A stretch of 64,000 nucleotides of DNA from Comamonas badia DSM 17552 (GCF_000484635.1 NZ_AXVM01000002.1:434001-498000); one strand, 5' to 3'. Positions 22,901-31,162 are shown, numbered from the stretch's first letter. Notes: generated from the letters alone by a model not told the origin. Translations and numbers: made by a program.

Positions 22901-24256
22901 ATGGCGCGACCGAAGAAAAGCGAAGCTCCCGACCTGTCCGACCGGATAAATCTGACCGCTGGGGCAATCGAGCGCCTGACCTGTCCGGCTGACAAGCAAC
23001 AGGCATTCATGCGCGACAGCGAAGCCCCAGGCCTGCGCGTGCGTGTAACCGCTGCCGGTGCGAAATCGTTTGTCTATGAGGCCAAGCTGAACCGGCAAAC
23101 CATTCGCCGCACCATCGGGGACGTGAAGCTGTGGAACATCGAACAGGCCCGCACCGAAGCCCGACGCCTTGCCGTGGTACTGGACAACGGGCGAGACCCG
23201 AGAGAGATTGAGCGCCAACAACGGGCCGCCCAAGCAGCGCAAAAGGCCGCAGACGCCGCCCAGGCCGTCACTGTAGGCGAGGCATGGGCCACCTATTGCA
23301 AGGCACGCCGCCCGCATTGGGGCGAGCTGCACCAGCGCGACCATGCAGGCATGATGGCCCCAGGGGGCGAGCCCAAGAAGCGCGGCAAGGGCACTACCGA
23401 ACCCGGCCCGCTGGCGCACTTCGCATCGATGCGCCTGGCGGACGTGACGCCCGAGGCCGTGCAGGCATGGGCCAGCGATGAAGCTACGCGCCGCCCTACC
23501 CGCGCCCGGCTGGCCCTGAGCCTGTTACACGCCTTCCTGAACTGGTGCAGCGAACAAGCGCAGTTTGCCGACGTGGTGGGGGACAAGAACCCCGCACACA
23601 CCCGCCTAGCCCGTGAATCTCTGCCGCTGCCCAAGCCCAAGCGTGACGCGCTGCTGAAAGAACAACTACCCGCATGGTTCGCCGCCGTGAGTGCCATCAA
23701 CCACCCGGCCATATCGACCTACCTGCAATGCCTGCTGCTGACTGGCGCAAGGCCGGGCGAGTTGCTGACCCTGAAATGGGACGACGTGGATACGCAGTGG
23801 CAGGGGCTGACCATCCGCGACAAGGACGAAAGCAAGGGCGGGCAAGACGGGCACCGCATCATCCCGCTCACGCCCTACGTTCACCACCTGCTGGCGAGCC
23901 TGCCGCGCCATGGCCTCTACGTTTTCGCTGGCACCCGTGGCGAGCCGCTGCACAAGCCCAACGTGGCGCACACCAAGGCATGCGCCGTAGCTGGCCTGCA
24001 GGGGCTCACGCTGCACGGCCTGCGCCGCAGTTTCGGCAGTCTGTCCGAGTGGCTGGAACTGCCCGCCGGGGTTGTTGCGCAGATTCAGGGGCACAAGCCC
24101 AGCGCCACCGCTGAGAAGCATTACCGCGTGCGTCCGCTTGACCTGCTGCGCGTGCACCATGAAAAGCTGGAAGTGTGGATACTGGAACAGGCCGGGATTG
24201 AGTTTCAGCCCCAGGCCGAACCGGGCAAGCTGCGCATTGTCGGGGGTGATAAATGA
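22901..24256 (+). CDS. int: Tyrosine-type site-specific recombinase (integrase)
   Basis: 451 residues. N-terminal DUF4102-like arm-binding domain (LTCPADKQQAFMRDSEAPGL), a SAM-like core-binding domain, and a catalytic domain with TGARPGELL (Arg near 284), LHGLRRSFG (His 371, Arg 374), QGHKPS (His 397) and the nucleophile in EKHYRVRP (Tyr near 408). It integrates the element at tRNA-His. The ATG at 22901 is chosen because GGAG sits 8 nt upstream; the earlier ATG at 22874 lies in the arm repeat and lacks a ribosome site. The stop overlaps the next start (ATGA). Confidence 0.92.
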   Translation: MARPKKSEAPDLSDRINLTAGAIERLTCPADKQQAFMRDSEAPGLRVRVTAAGAKSFVYEAKLNRQTIRRTIGDVKLWNIEQARTEARRLAVVLDNGRDPREIERQQRAAQAAQKAADAAQAVTVGEAWATYCKARRPHWGELHQRDHAGMMAPGGEPKKRGKGTTEPGPLAHFASMRLADVTPEAVQAWASDEATRRPTRARLALSLLHAFLNWCSEQAQFADVVGDKNPAHTRLARESLPLPKPKRDALLKEQLPAWFAAVSAINHPAISTYLQCLLLTGARPGELLTLKWDDVDTQWQGLTIRDKDESKGGQDGHRIIPLTPYVHHLLASLPRHGLYVFAGTRGEPLHKPNVAHTKACAVAGLQGLTLHGLRRSFGSLSEWLELPAGVVAQIQGHKPSATAEKHYRVRPLDLLRVHHEKLEVWILEQAGIEFQPQAEPGKLRIVGGDK

Positions 24257-24909
24257 GCGTCTATGAGTTTGAACGCGCTTATGCCGTTCAAGAAATTTTG
24301 CGTGTCGAGGGCACTAATCCAGCCATTGCAGAAAGCGCACAAGCTGCCTTTGACGGCGATATTGAGGCCGCTTCCAGCCTTTCAATCGTCCTTGAAAATC
24401 ACAATCGCGGCACAGTCGCTTTGATGATGTGGCGTGGGCGAGTAAAGCGCGAAGCCTTCCGAGCTTACTTTTCCAGCGTTTGGGACCATGACCATCGGCA
24501 CGTCATTCGAGCCGCCAAAACCCGCCGCACGCTGGCGGCGATGTTTCGATATGCCGACTTCCCCAAGCCCGCAGACATGCCAGAGCGCCTGACGTTATGG
24601 CGGGGCACGTCCTACCTATCGCAGCGCGATGCAGTACGCGGTTATTCGTGGACATGGGACAGAGACACCGCCTGCTGGTTTGCCATGCGCTTTGCCGACC
24701 TCAACGGTTCCCCGATGGTGCTGCGAGCCGAAATCAATAAGGCTGACGTTGCGCTACTTCATGATGGCCGTAGCGAGCGGGAGGCGGTTTTGTTGCGCCC
24801 GCCTGCTGCCGTGGTTTGTGGCGATGTAGCCGACTGGCAAGTTGCAGCATGCCGATATGAAGCCGCAAAGAATGCCATCTCAAAGAGCCGGGCAAGCTGC
24901 GCGCCGTGA
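24253..24909 (+). CDS. ADP-ribosyltransferase-like protein of the island
   Basis: 218 residues, not a family I can name. The C-terminal half shows the motif order of R-S-E ADP-ribosyltransferases: an Arg in LTLWRGTSYL (near 117), an S-x-T strand in GYSWTWDRDTACWFAMRF (near 130-147), and an E-x-E in GRSEREAVLLRPP (near 175). The N-terminal half is helical (NHNRGTVALMMWRGRVKREA). It is translationally coupled to the integrase by an ATGA overlap, so it is made whenever integrase is. Possible roles are host modification or exclusion of competing phage; both are inference. Confidence 0.5.
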   Translation: MSVYEFERAYAVQEILRVEGTNPAIAESAQAAFDGDIEAASSLSIVLENHNRGTVALMMWRGRVKREAFRAYFSSVWDHDHRHVIRAAKTRRTLAAMFRYADFPKPADMPERLTLWRGTSYLSQRDAVRGYSWTWDRDTACWFAMRFADLNGSPMVLRAEINKADVALLHDGRSEREAVLLRPPAAVVCGDVADWQVAACRYEAAKNAISKSRASCAP

Positions 24910-24925
24910 ACTGATTTACCGCGAA

Positions 24926-24991
24926 GCCCCGGCGCGGCAAGACCGGGGCAAAAGACGGGGCCGCAAGGTGCGGAAACACCAGAGCGGCCCC
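24926..24991 (+). ncRNA. Tandem hairpins, structured RNA candidate
   Basis: Hairpin 1: GCCCCGG (24926-24932) with CCGGGGC (24943-24949). Hairpin 2: GGGGCCGC (24957-24964) with GCGGCCCC (24984-24991), enclosing GGTG-cggaaa-CACC. Both stems are perfect and separated by 7 nt, with no U-run. They lie between two genes of the island, possibly a processing or stability element or a small RNA. Confidence 0.4.
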
Positions 24992-25019
24992 TGACCATCG
25001 TCAAAACGGAGCTTTGAAA

Positions 25020-25271
25020 ATGGCTGTTGCTACTGTATCAACCCCCCAAGCGCTGGGCGAACATTACGAGCCGTCTGCAACTTTGAATCACGTATTGTTG
25101 GCCCAATCCAACGGATATCAGCTATGGCGAACTGTTGCTAAGCGGGACGGTTTCCAGCCTCTTGACCGCGTGGACTTCCAAATCCTGGATGACGGCGAAT
25201 GGGTGGCGTCCCATTCCCGCGAAAGTGGAGCGCGCCTACTTTTTCAGGCGCTTTCAAAACGCCTCGCGTAA
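25020..25271 (+). CDS. Small hypothetical protein of the island
   Basis: 83 residues beginning MAVATVSTPQALGEHYEPSA and containing YQLWRTVAKRDGFQPLDRVD. The ATG at 25020 follows ACGGAG with a 9-nt spacing; a TTG two codons earlier is possible. No domain recognised. It sits between the tandem hairpins and the next unknown gene on the same strand. Confidence 0.55.
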   Translation: MAVATVSTPQALGEHYEPSATLNHVLLAQSNGYQLWRTVAKRDGFQPLDRVDFQILDDGEWVASHSRESGARLLFQALSKRLA

Positions 25272-25376
25272 CCGTTACGCCCCAGCTAGGCAGGGCCGCA
25301 ATCCTGCTGAAAAGTCGGACACCTTCACCGACCTGCTGGGGCACCTTTTGAGGGCCGCACTTGAAGGAGTGCCACT

Positions 25377-26258
25377 TTGCCGACATACAACGAAACTACC
25401 GGCACTTGGGAGCCGGACGAGGATGAAATTGATGCCGCTGCCGAGCATGAAATTCTGCTTAGGCACATCGGCAAGGCACCCGCCCAGCCTGCGCCGCTGC
25501 CAAACCCCATTCTGTTTCATCCTGACCTAGCGGATAGAGAGTTTGGGAGCCATCTGCTATCGGTGCCAAAGCTGACTGAATGGGCCGCAAAGCAAGGGCT
25601 AGAGGTTGTCGCACAGCCGCCTATCGAGCGTTTCAAGTTCGTTCAAGTGGAGGCGCTTTTGTGCGCCATCGAGCGCGCCGCAATGGACAGCGCACCCGAA
25701 CCGATGGCCGCCGCAGTTGTGCAAGCAACGCCGCACCTAGCGCAAAACCGCGCCGCCGAAATCGCCCCGCGCTGGCTGGTGAGTGCCGATGCCCACCAAC
25801 AATGGCGACGCCTGCTAGAAAAAGCAATTGAGGCGGGCGAGCTTGCATTGCTGCACTTCGGTTCAAAGCTGCCGGTTCAAGTCGGTTCCGAGCCCCAGGC
25901 CGCAGCGCCTGCGCCCGTGGTGACAGGCAGCGCCAGCAATGCGCCAGAAATGACCCCGTCGCCGGTGGCAACCGGTCATGTTGCATTCGCATTTGATGGC
26001 CTGCGAGGATGGAATGAAAGGGCGTGGAAAGACAATTTAGGAAGCCCGCCAAAGTGGCTAGATAGCTGCATTGCGATACGTGGGCAACAAGGGATTAGGG
26101 AACACCATTGGAACCCCGTTCTTATCGGTGCCGCGCTGGTGCGCAATGGACACGCGAAGCAGAACAGCATTCGCGCAAGGTTCCAAACCAAGCCACAGCT
26201 ACGAGACTGGTTAGAGGCATGGAAAACCTACGAGGCCGACTATCTCGACAACGATTGA
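25377..26258 (+). CDS. Hypothetical protein of the island
   Basis: 293 residues, apparently starting at a TTG (25377) behind GGAGTGCC. The N-terminal acidic stretch (TGTWEPDEDEIDAAAEHEIL) precedes a helical middle with SVPKLTEWAAKQGLEVV, an Ala/Pro-rich linker, and a conserved-looking C-terminus (KWLDSCIAIRGQQGIREHHW, then NPVLIGAALVRNGHAKQNSI). The end resembles segments seen in phage DNA-binding or regulatory proteins but is not assignable. The following 163 nt have no gene and probably hold the promoter of the AlpA-like regulator, including a small GGATAAATCC palindrome near 26357. Confidence 0.5.
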   Translation: MPTYNETTGTWEPDEDEIDAAAEHEILLRHIGKAPAQPAPLPNPILFHPDLADREFGSHLLSVPKLTEWAAKQGLEVVAQPPIERFKFVQVEALLCAIERAAMDSAPEPMAAAVVQATPHLAQNRAAEIAPRWLVSADAHQQWRRLLEKAIEAGELALLHFGSKLPVQVGSEPQAAAPAPVVTGSASNAPEMTPSPVATGHVAFAFDGLRGWNERAWKDNLGSPPKWLDSCIAIRGQQGIREHHWNPVLIGAALVRNGHAKQNSIRARFQTKPQLRDWLEAWKTYEADYLDND

Positions 26259-26421
26259 AACGCCGCCAGAACCCCGGGGGTGAACCCTGGATTTTTAGGG
26301 AAATCGCCCGCAGACCCGCATGAATGCTTGATTCCAGAACCTTGGGGTTATTCGGATAAATCCGGGGTTGTCGCAATTCGCCCATACCTAGCCCGTGCTG
26401 CTGGGTTGAAAGCAAATTGCG

Positions 26422-26655
26422 ATGCAAGCAACGAATCACAGCGCTGTATCTGAGCCCCAGCAGTTCCCCCCGCTGGAACTGGAAACCCGCCCCCGCGTGC
26501 CGACTGAGCAAGCCGCGCACTACCTGAACCGCCGCCCGCAGACCCTGCGGGGCTGGGCCTGCGCCGAAACCTTCCCGGATGGCCTGCGCCCCGTCCGCAT
26601 CAATGGCCGCTTGGGCTGGCCTGTTGCTGGCATCCGTGCCGTGCTGGGGGTATGA
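26422..26655 (+). CDS. AlpA/excisionase-like helix-turn-helix regulator
   Basis: 77 residues. VPTEQAAHYLNRRPQTLRGW with INGRLGWPVAGIRAVLGV is the MerR/AlpA-type winged helix used by excisionases and phage-satellite activators. It lies directly before the replication genes, the usual place for an AlpA that controls excision and replication of the element. One base separates it from the next gene. Confidence 0.65.
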   Translation: MQATNHSAVSEPQQFPPLELETRPRVPTEQAAHYLNRRPQTLRGWACAETFPDGLRPVRINGRLGWPVAGIRAVLGV

Positions 26656-26656
26656 C

Positions 26657-27022
26657 ATGAACGCCCCCCGAAAATGCCAAGCCCCGGCACCTCTCACAGC
26701 AACCGGGGCTCAGGGCGAACAACTTAGCTTTCTGCCGCCGCCGCCATTTTGCCCGACATGGCCCAAACGTGGAACCCTTGCCGATAAGGCGCTGGGAATG
26801 CTGATGGATGGCCGCGTGATTGACCATCCGGAATTTGAGGATGTCACGCAGTCCTGGCGCTTGGGAGCCGTGATTTTCACGCTGCGCGCACTTGGCTGGC
26901 CGGTGGAAACCATTGAAATCCCGAGCCCTACCGAGCACAGCCCCGACCGCGTGATTGCCCTTTACCGTCTGGATGGCAAATACACCGCGCAAGCCCTGGC
27001 AATGAATGGGGGTGCAGTCTGA
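26657..27022 (+). CDS. Small hypothetical protein upstream of the replication protein
   Basis: 121 residues beginning MNAPRKCQAPAPLTATGAQG. The C-terminal half (ADKALGMLMDGRVIDHPEFE and RLGAVIFTLRALGWPVETIE) resembles the short helix-turn-helix proteins encoded before primases in prophages. Its stop overlaps the ATG of the replication gene (TGATG), so the two are coupled. Precise role unknown. Confidence 0.6.
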   Translation: MNAPRKCQAPAPLTATGAQGEQLSFLPPPPFCPTWPKRGTLADKALGMLMDGRVIDHPEFEDVTQSWRLGAVIFTLRALGWPVETIEIPSPTEHSPDRVIALYRLDGKYTAQALAMNGGAV

Positions 27023-29340
27023 TGGCCGCAGATATCGACCGCGCACGCGAAGCACTGCAAGCCATCCCGCCCGACATGCCGCGTGATGATTGGGTGCGTG
27101 CGGGCATGGCCGCCCAAGCCGCCGGGCTGGAGTTTGCCGACTTTGACGCCTGGAGTGCCGGGGCCACAAACTACGATGCCCGAGCCTGCCGCGACACGTG
27201 GCGCAGTTTCAAACCGGGCCGGGGTGTAGGCGCTGGCACGTTGTACCGCGTGGCCGCTGAACACGGCTGGCGCATGGGTGAAGGCAAACCCCTGCAACAC
27301 CCGCAGCAAGCCCCCAGGAAGGCCACACAGCCGCCGCGCACACCGCGCAAGGGCATGGCACCTGCTGAGGTTTGGGCGCGCTGTGAGCCTGCTACGCCAG
27401 CGCATCCGTACTGCAAGCGCAAGGGCATCGATGGCCCGCCGCTGGCTGGCCTGCGCGTACTGCCTGAAGGCGACACCCTGCGCATCCGTGGTGCGAGCAT
27501 GTCCGGGTCTTTGGTGATTCCCGCCTATGCCGCAGACGGCACGTTGCAAAGTCTGCAACTGATACCCGCAAGCGGCCCAAAGATGAACCTGCCCGGCGCA
27601 CCGATGGCCGGGGCTCGGTTCACCGTGGGCACACCCGAGGCCGGGGAGCCGACGTACTTGTGTGAGGGTATCGGGCAAGCATGGGCCTGCTGGCAGGCAA
27701 CCGGACACGCTGCCGTCTGCTGCTTTGGCTGGGGCAACGTGGGCACCGTGGCGCGCGCTATTCGCAAAGGGGACACCGCCGCCCGGCTGGTGCTGGTGCC
27801 TGACGTGGGCAAGGAAGCCGACGCGCTACGCATCGCCGCTGAGCTTGATTGCAAGGTGGCAACCATGCCCGAAGGCGAGCCGCAAAACTTCGATTGCAAC
27901 GACTACGCACAGCGTGAAGGTGCCGACGTGCTGGCCGATTTGCTGGAACGTGCCAGCGAGCCGCCCAGGCCCGCGCCGCTGCTGCCCGTGGTTGACGTTG
28001 CCGGGGTGCTGAGCCACCCGAGCGCCCCGCCGCGCTTTGTATGGGGGCAGTACCTGCCGCGCCAGCAAGTGGCGTTGCTGGGCGCGCATGGGGGCACTGG
28101 TAAAAGCACCATTGCATTGATGCTGGCCGCTGCTGTGGCAACAGGGCGCGAGCTTTTCGGGCATGAAACCGAACAGGGCCGCGTGGTGTTTGCTTCGCTG
28201 GAAGATGGCGCGGACGTGGTACGCCACCGCCTGGCGTTTATCTGCCAGCAATGGGGCATTGCGCCGCACACCCTGGCGCAAAATCTTGTGATAGCCGATG
28301 GCACAAGCCACCCGGAACTATTCACCGCTGAGCGCCGCGAACAAGGGCACACCACGCCCAGCTATGCCGAACTGCGCGAGCTTGTGAAGAGGGCCGCGTT
28401 GCTGGTGATTGATAACGCATCGGACGCCTACGCGGGCGACGAAATCCAGCGCCAGCAAGTGCGCGCCTTCATTCGCTGCCTGGCAGAAATCGCGCGTGCT
28501 GAGGATTGCGCCGTGCTGCTGCTGGCACACGTGGATAAGAGCACAAGCCGCACGCGCAAAGCCGAAGGCGGCGAGGGCTACAGTGGTTCAACGGCCTGGA
28601 ATAACAGCGTGCGAAGCCGCCTATTCATGGCCCGCGCTGAGGATGGCACCCTGAGCCTGGAACACCAGAAAAGCAACCTAGGGCCATTGGCCGCGCCGCT
28701 CACGCTGCACTGGCCGCATGGTGGCCTGCCCGAAGTGGACACACCTGCAACCGGGGTTGTTGCGCACATTGCCGACAACGTGGATAGCAAGGCACTGCTG
28801 AAGCTGATAGCGGAATTTTCCGAGCGTGGCGAGTACATCGCACCGGGCACCACGTCACCCAGCAACGCCGCCCGCCTGCTGGCGCATGAATCGACATACC
28901 CCAAGCGCAAACCACGCGAAGTGTTTGATTTGCTACGCCGTGCTGAACGCGCCGGGCATATCGAGCGCACCAGCTACAGGGACAGCCAACGCAAGACACG
29001 CGAGCGCTGGGGCGTCACCAGCAAGGGCAGGCAATTTGCGGGGCTTGCGCCAACTGCGCGAACTGCGCGAACTATTGAAGATTGCGCAGATGCCGCAGCA
29101 GTTGCGCCAACTGCGCAAACTGCGCGGGGGGTTATAGGGGGGAGCGCGCGCGCAAAAGATGGCGCATTACCTGCCTGCTGGAACGAAAACCAAGAAGGTC
29201 GCGACGCATGGGGCGTCACCAGCAAGGGGCGCGAGTTTGCCGGGCTGCCGCCTGCAACTGCGGGCAGTGCGGGCACATATGAAGAACCCGCACCTGTCGC
29301 ACCTGCCGCACCTACTGCGGGCAGTGCGGGCAGTGCCTAG
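27022..29340 (+). CDS. Primase-helicase replication protein (PriCT, Toprim, RepA-like AAA)
   Basis: 772 residues. N-terminal PriCT-2-like domain (DWVRAGMAAQAAGLEFADFD), a Toprim primase part (PTYLCEGIGQAWACW near 211 and LVLVPDVGKEAD near 256), and a RepA-type helicase with Walker A GAHGGTGKST near 352-361, LVIDNASDAYAGDE and LLLAHVDKS. The C-terminal 170 residues hold a winged-helix-like segment followed by Thr/Ala-Arg repeats and two copies of WGVTSKGR. Such proteins initiate replication of satellites and small integrative elements. The 158 nt after it carry only GC-rich hairpins. Confidence 0.82.
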   Translation: MAADIDRAREALQAIPPDMPRDDWVRAGMAAQAAGLEFADFDAWSAGATNYDARACRDTWRSFKPGRGVGAGTLYRVAAEHGWRMGEGKPLQHPQQAPRKATQPPRTPRKGMAPAEVWARCEPATPAHPYCKRKGIDGPPLAGLRVLPEGDTLRIRGASMSGSLVIPAYAADGTLQSLQLIPASGPKMNLPGAPMAGARFTVGTPEAGEPTYLCEGIGQAWACWQATGHAAVCCFGWGNVGTVARAIRKGDTAARLVLVPDVGKEADALRIAAELDCKVATMPEGEPQNFDCNDYAQREGADVLADLLERASEPPRPAPLLPVVDVAGVLSHPSAPPRFVWGQYLPRQQVALLGAHGGTGKSTIALMLAAAVATGRELFGHETEQGRVVFASLEDGADVVRHRLAFICQQWGIAPHTLAQNLVIADGTSHPELFTAERREQGHTTPSYAELRELVKRAALLVIDNASDAYAGDEIQRQQVRAFIRCLAEIARAEDCAVLLLAHVDKSTSRTRKAEGGEGYSGSTAWNNSVRSRLFMARAEDGTLSLEHQKSNLGPLAAPLTLHWPHGGLPEVDTPATGVVAHIADNVDSKALLKLIAEFSERGEYIAPGTTSPSNAARLLAHESTYPKRKPREVFDLLRRAERAGHIERTSYRDSQRKTRERWGVTSKGRQFAGLAPTARTARTIEDCADAAAVAPTAQTARGVIGGSARAKDGALPACWNENQEGRDAWGVTSKGREFAGLPPATAGSAGTYEEPAPVAPAAPTAGSAGSA

Positions 29341-29498
29341 GGGGTATGGGGGAAAGCGCGCCGCACTTTTACCGCCCGCAGCGCGCTCTCTTTGGAACCG
29401 AAAACACCGGGCGGGCTTTGTGATGGGTGAGCCGCAGGGGCCGTGAAAGGCCGGGCACCGCCACCCCGTTTACATCATCAATCGACGAAAGACAAACC

Positions 29499-30185
29499 AT
29501 GACCGAACTGCAAAACATCGACACCCAGGCCGACTACCGCGAAGCCATCGCCAAACTTGGGGGCTACATGAGCGCGCTTGCTGGCGAGCAGCAGGTGGCA
29601 ACCGAGTTGGACGCCAAGCGGACTGCGCGCGATTCCAAACCGCAGAATGAGGCGGGCGACCCTATCGCGCTGGCCGACGAGCTGCTATCCGGTGCTGCCG
29701 TTCACGACGATTTGGGCAAGCGCATCGCGGATACCGCGCGCAGGATTGCAACCCTTCGCCGCGCCATCGAACACCAGCGCGCCGAGGTAACGCGCATCCG
29801 TGGCGAGCATTCGCACCATGTCTGCCGCGCCGCCGTTTCCGAGCATGTGGCCTTGGTGGCACGCATCATCAAGGCAGTCGAGGAACTGCACGCCGCGAAC
29901 TGTGCCGAGCGGCAATACCGCGAAGCCATCGAGCAAGCGGGCTACAGCAGCACGCACCTGCCGCCTATGGCTTTCATGCCGCGTGGCGTGGAGTACTTTG
30001 ACACCAGCAGCCCGGACGGTGGATATGCGCCCGCGTGGTTGCGCGAGGCTGGCGAGTACACGCGCACGAAACAGATACCGACCGAGGCAGCCGAGCAGGC
30101 CGCCCATGTCGCCGCACGCCGCACGCGTGATGCTGCGGTGAAGGCTTTGGCGAAATCTGCTGACGTGGGAATCCTGGCCGATTGA
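29499..30185 (+). CDS. Hypothetical protein of the island
   Basis: 228 residues beginning MTELQNIDTQADYREAIAKL. A long charged helical region (DDLGKRIADTARRIATLRRA, then IEHQRAEVTRIRGEHSHHV) suggests a coiled coil. The C-terminus contains FMPRGVEYFDTSSPDGGYAP. The ATG at 29499 is preferred over an upstream start in GC-rich non-coding sequence. No family recognised. The next 153 nt contain no clear gene. Confidence 0.5.
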   Translation: MTELQNIDTQADYREAIAKLGGYMSALAGEQQVATELDAKRTARDSKPQNEAGDPIALADELLSGAAVHDDLGKRIADTARRIATLRRAIEHQRAEVTRIRGEHSHHVCRAAVSEHVALVARIIKAVEELHAANCAERQYREAIEQAGYSSTHLPPMAFMPRGVEYFDTSSPDGGYAPAWLREAGEYTRTKQIPTEAAEQAAHVAARRTRDAAVKALAKSADVGILAD

Positions 30186-30338
30186 GGCACGGGAGCGTAT
30201 CCGTAAGGCGGCACTGCCCCTGCATGGTTCGCTGTGCAGGGGCACTAGGGGGGTACGGCAAAAAGTCTAGAGCCCCTTCGACTGGATACCGCCCGGTTCC
30301 GCACGCGCAAAAAATATCGCCCGCCGAAAACAATCAAG

Positions 30339-30566
30339 ATGACCCGCCCACGCAAAACGAGTAGCTCGGGCTGGGGTGGCCGTCGTCCTGGTGCTGGAAG
30401 GCCGCTGGGTTCGCGCAACCGCTCGAGGCTGATTGAGGGCTTGCCCGTGGTCGACGACCCGCGGCGGTGGCTTTTGGCGCTGGTGAACCATGAGAGGGCA
30501 CCGCTGCGCCTACGGATGAACGCGGCAAAGGCGCTGCTGCCCTACTACCATGAAAAAGCGAAGTGA
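30339..30566 (+). CDS. Small basic protein with GRRPGAGRP motif
   Basis: 75 residues: RKTSSSGWGGRRPGAGRPLG then a helical part LLALVNHERAPLRLRMNAAK. The WGGRRPGAGRP AT-hook-like start is common in phage small proteins and terminase-small-subunit-like regulators. With no large terminase gene in the element, packaging of its own DNA cannot be inferred. It overlaps the next frame by 4 nt. Confidence 0.5.
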   Translation: MTRPRKTSSSGWGGRRPGAGRPLGSRNRSRLIEGLPVVDDPRRWLLALVNHERAPLRLRMNAAKALLPYYHEKAK

Positions 30567-30856
30567 AAGACACCGCACCAATGAATCAAACCGCACTACT
30601 TGAAGCCGTGGCCACTGCTGCGCTGGCATGGAATCGCGCACGGCTGGCCCGTATCGAGGTTGCCCGGCGCGTGCCTGACTGGCGACACCCACAGTACGCG
30701 ATGGCATCCCGAGCATTCGATGATGCACGCAAGGCCGAAGCATCGGCTAAGGCCAGACTGCGCAAAGCGTGCGCTGCTGCTGACCCGGCGAGCCTGACCT
30801 TTGACGTGCAGGCGTGCGAGGTTATGGAACTGGTAACGCTGCCGGGTTGCCGATAA
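30563..30856 (+). CDS. Small hypothetical protein at right end of island
   Basis: 97 residues from a GTG overlapping the previous stop (GTGA), or 91 from the ATG at 30581. It is helical and basic (ATAALAWNRARLARIEVARR and ASAKARLRKACAAADPASLT). No family recognised. It is the last gene of the element, followed by two terminators and the right arm repeats. Confidence 0.45.
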   Translation: MKDTAPMNQTALLEAVATAALAWNRARLARIEVARRVPDWRHPQYAMASRAFDDARKAEASAKARLRKACAAADPASLTFDVQACEVMELVTLPGCR

Positions 30857-30882
30857 CGCGCATTTGAGCAACACCCCCATGC

Positions 30883-30910
30883 AAGCCCCCGCTGCGGGGC
30901 TTTTCTTTTT
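30883..30910 (+). terminator. Intrinsic terminator at end of island genes
   Basis: AGCCCC / GGGGCT stem (30884-30889 and 30896-30901) around a short loop, followed by TTTCTTTTT. Good intrinsic terminator for the plus-strand cargo operon. Confidence 0.75.
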
Positions 30911-30921
30911 CTGGTGCTGGG

Positions 30922-30984
30922 TGGCTACATGCCCGCTACACGACACAAAACCCTGCACCGTTGGCTACATGGTGGCTACACGAC
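30922..30984. repeat. Right arm-type repeats
   Basis: TGGCTACATG-ccc-GCTACACGAC (30922-30944) and TGGCTACATG-gtg-GCTACACGAC (30962-30984) are 40 bp apart. The second begins with the 19-mer found beside the integrase gene. Likely integrase or Xis arm sites of the right end. Confidence 0.55.
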
Positions 30985-30996
30985 TTGGAAAAAGAC

Positions 30997-31027
30997 AAAC
31001 CCCGCTAGCGTTTGCATAGCGGGGTTT
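30997..31027. terminator. Bidirectional-looking terminator near attR
   Basis: Perfect 11-bp stem AAACCCCGCTA (30997-31007) / TAGCGGGGTTT (31017-31027), then TCTTT. It separates the element from tRNA-His transcription and could stop transcripts from either side. Confidence 0.75.
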
Positions 31028-31039
31028 CTTTATGTAGTC

Positions 31040-31088
31040 TGGGGTGGCTGATGGGGCTCGAACCCACGACAACAGGAATCACAATCCT
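31040..31088. repeat. attR: 49-bp 3' half of intact tRNA-His
   Basis: Exact match to 22679-22727. It coincides with the 3' half of the functional tRNA-His including the encoded CCA. Integration therefore regenerated the complete tRNA gene at this end. Confidence 0.9.
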
Positions 31089-31116
31089 GGACTCTACCAA
31101 CTGAGCTACAGCCACC
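31043..31116 (-). tRNA. tRNA-His (GTG)
   Basis: Minus-strand cloverleaf beginning GGTGGCTGTAGCTCAG with the extra G at position -1 typical of tRNA-His. The anticodon loop TTGTGAT carries GTG, T arm GTGGGTTCGAGCCCCAT, and a genomically encoded CCA (31042-31040). It lies 46 nt downstream of ppiD and serves as attachment site of the island. Confidence 0.95.
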
Positions 31117-31162
31117 GTAGCCGACGATTATATCTGGCAATTGTGGGCGCGATAGCGCAGCG

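Larger units (their letters stand above)
22679..31088 (+). mobile_element. 8.4-kb integrative element in tRNA-His
   Basis: Bounded by 49-bp direct repeats of the tRNA-His 3' half. A tyrosine recombinase starts 174 bp inside the left end and repeated arm-type motifs occur at both ends. Cargo, all on the plus strand: integrase, ADP-ribosyltransferase-like gene, two unknown genes, AlpA-like regulator, a small gene, a PriCT/Toprim/helicase replication protein, then three small genes. No capsid, tail, portal or conjugation gene is visible. Size and content resemble a phage satellite or a minimal replicating integrative element. The full tRNA gene is retained at the right end. Confidence 0.85.

Noticed and set aside
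29038-29335. CRISPR array in the short repeats of the replication gene
   Set aside because: Units are too short, have no spacers of constant size, lie in a coding frame, and no cas genes occur.
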